43,174 nucleotides of DNA from Ponticaulis sp. (GTDB lineage Bacteria; Pseudomonadota; Alphaproteobacteria; Caulobacterales; Hyphomonadaceae), in assembly GCA_002723155.1 (NCBI GenBank), contig PBNO01000018.1:1-43174 (forward strand). The letters are read 5' to 3'. Position 1 is the stretch's first letter. The number at the start of each line of letters is the position of its first letter. The notes under the pieces are model-generated. The model saw nothing but the letters and a program-made list of their open reading frames with translations, had not been told where the DNA came from and did not search any database. The translations under genes and the position numbers were made by a program. Below are positions 42,989 to 43,174 of the stretch, in pieces.

Positions 42989-43174
42989 ATGTCTAAGGCA
43001 AAGTTTGAGCGCAATAAGCCTCACGTAAACATTGGCACGATTGGTCACGTTGACCACGGTAAGACGACGCTGACAGCGGCGATCACTATGGTACTTGCGG
43101 AAGTAACAGGTGGCGCGAAGCGTTCATACGCTGACATTGACTCCGCGCCGGAAGAAAAAGCGCGTGGTATCACG
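42989..43174 (+). CDS. tuf: Elongation factor Tu (partial, 5' end)
   Basis: The first 62 codons of EF-Tu, cut by the window edge. The N-terminus [19 protein letters not shown] and the P-loop GHVDHGKTT (19-27), followed by the switch I region ([16 protein letters not shown]), are unmistakable. The GTPase delivers aminoacyl-tRNA to the ribosome. AAGGACTGCGGAC upstream offers a ribosome-binding site. Whether it is one of two tuf copies cannot be seen here. Confidence 0.98.
   Translation, partial: MSKAKFERNKPHVNIGTIGHVDHGKTTLTAAITMVLAEVTGGAKRSYADIDSAPEEKARGIT

Overview
The window is an ordinary, densely packed chromosomal segment of an alphaproteobacterium. A stalked or budding, marine-type relative of Caulobacterales (Hyphomonadaceae-like) fits best. 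The reasons are an rRNA operon ending 23S-5S-tRNA-fMet, a PleC-like kinase with a perfect CtrA-type site (TTAA-N7-TTAA) upstream, and gene content rich in TonB-dependent receptors and acyl-CoA dehydrogenases. The genus is inference; no 16S is present. I see no phage, transposon, integron or CRISPR array.

Layout. 1-834: 3' end of 23S, 5S, tRNA-fMet and terminator. 866-6832 (minus): a leucine/isovalerate operon (isovaleryl-CoA dehydrogenase, methylcrotonyl-CoA carboxylase beta and alpha, MaoC hydratase, CitE-type lyase), with a divergent LysR gene at 6947-7828 and a T-N11-A palindrome over the shared promoter region. 7878-10517: secreted M14 metallopeptidase. 10843-14696: nucleotide-sugar genes (UDP-glucuronate epimerase, rfbB, rfbD, rfbA; no rfbC). 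14693-19480 (minus): cobalamin riboswitch, then btuB, btuF, btuC and btuD, giving a complete B12 import route. 19514-21356: periplasmic thioredoxin-like protein and purB. 21638-24377: propionyl-CoA carboxylase alpha subunit and a small membrane protein. 24378-27450: PleC-like sensor kinase and a receiver protein. 27544-31373: pepN, a small lipoprotein and an unrecognised protein.

31564-33893: two tandem acyl-CoA dehydrogenases that look like the two chains of a heterotetramer. 33958-36910: PilZ protein, epoxide hydrolase, MAPEG protein, ABM-domain protein and a PhnZ-like HD-domain protein. 36953-39560: RhlE-type helicase and an MFE-2-type short-chain dehydrogenase. 39643-41652: rlmB, tRNA-Tyr, a ribbon-helix-helix/membrane/TonB-C protein and tRNA-Gly. 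41857-43174: galU and the start of EF-Tu, cut by the window edge.

Themes. Much of the window serves acyl-CoA and branched-chain catabolism: leucine to acetyl-CoA and acetoacetate, propionyl-CoA carboxylation, two further dehydrogenases and an MFE-2-like dehydrogenase. B12 import fits with a B12-dependent methylmalonyl-CoA step after propionyl-CoA carboxylase, although the mutase is not here. galU, rfbABD and the epimerase serve surface polysaccharide. The least conventional items are the RHH/TonB-C fusion with an internal start, the HD protein carrying the PhnZ-type diiron ligand set outside any phosphonate context, and the CtrA-type site at the kinase.
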